Origin: an uncultured Rhodospira sp.
Lineage (GTDB): Bacteria; Pseudomonadota; Alphaproteobacteria; Rhodospirillales; Rhodospirillaceae
Assembly (NCBI RefSeq): GCF_937138205.1
Contig: NZ_CAKZOT010000090.1
Location: forward strand, 1-47,210
Reading direction: 5' to 3'
Length of the DNA: 47,210 nt
This document shows, piece by piece, positions 47,156 through 47,210 of this stretch. Within the stretch, counting starts at the first letter, position 1; the number at the start of each line of letters is the position of its first letter. The position numbers and the translations under genes were made by a program. The notes beneath the pieces are model-generated. The model had not been told where the DNA came from. It did not search any database and saw only the letters and a list, made by a program, of their open reading frames with translations.

Positions 47156-47210
<55 letters not shown>

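Overview
The window looks like a stretch of chromosome from a GC-rich alphaproteobacterium, most likely a member of the Rhodospirillales. The signs are a Ros/MucR-type regulator, the order nrdR-ribD-ribE-ribBX-ribH-nusB-thiL with an H+-pyrophosphatase close behind, a potassium-independent pyrophosphatase signature, and a VPLPA-CTERM protein. No search could be run, so the placement is an inference from gene content. Nearly all of the window is coding, with about forty supported protein genes and one partial tRNA.

Region by region. 1-1279: a MucR-like regulator on the minus strand and a long AT-rich intergenic region. 1280-9149: a plus-strand run of housekeeping genes, rpiB, glyA, nrdR, ribD, ribE, ribBX, ribH, nusB, thiL and a FliL-like membrane protein, many of them overlapping or nearly touching. 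9416-11632: hppA and a clear hairpin terminator. 11630-12006: an orphan Phd-type antitoxin followed by a truncated VapC stub. 12104-13414: a solitary branched-chain amino acid type binding protein with its own terminator. 13733-18421: ssb, dprA and topA. topA carries an internal run of G tracts that fits a G-quadruplex motif. 18713-19567: a STAS protein and an unknown acidic protein. 19751-21624: serA with a LysE-type exporter on the minus strand, divergent from a Rid-family gene and a FemAB/GNAT-like gene (21733-23526). 23640-25350: an AT-rich block holding one protein with three DUF5648-like repeats, probably acquired by transfer. 25612-29589: gyrA, coaD and a Tat-type cyclophilin. 29624-36662: an Rpn-type nuclease, a family-39-like glycosyltransferase, an SDR, uvrB, a REP-like inverted pair and an Lrp/AsnC regulator. 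37001-39936: peroxiredoxin, thioredoxin reductase and a LysR regulator.

40181-44023 is the accessory part. It holds a YjhX-YjhQ-like pair, a cluster of four palindromes filling the gap between two convergent genes, a LysE exporter, an orphan ribbon-helix-helix antitoxin, and a translationally coupled pair of unknown genes (DUF1828-like plus a partner). Next to these lie a degraded second copy of the typA 3' end and a MITE-like palindrome. Intact typA, a VPLPA-CTERM surface protein and a partial tRNA-Arg(CCG) close the window.

How the genes fit together. ribD, ribE, ribBX and ribH cover most of riboflavin synthesis, but the GTP cyclohydrolase II half of ribBX lacks its zinc cysteines, so that step must be encoded elsewhere. 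Peroxiredoxin and thioredoxin reductase form a plausible peroxide-reducing pair. The best candidates for something undescribed are the coupled pair at 42452-43698 with its scarred flank, the palindrome cluster at 41079-41345, and the AT-rich DUF5648 gene.
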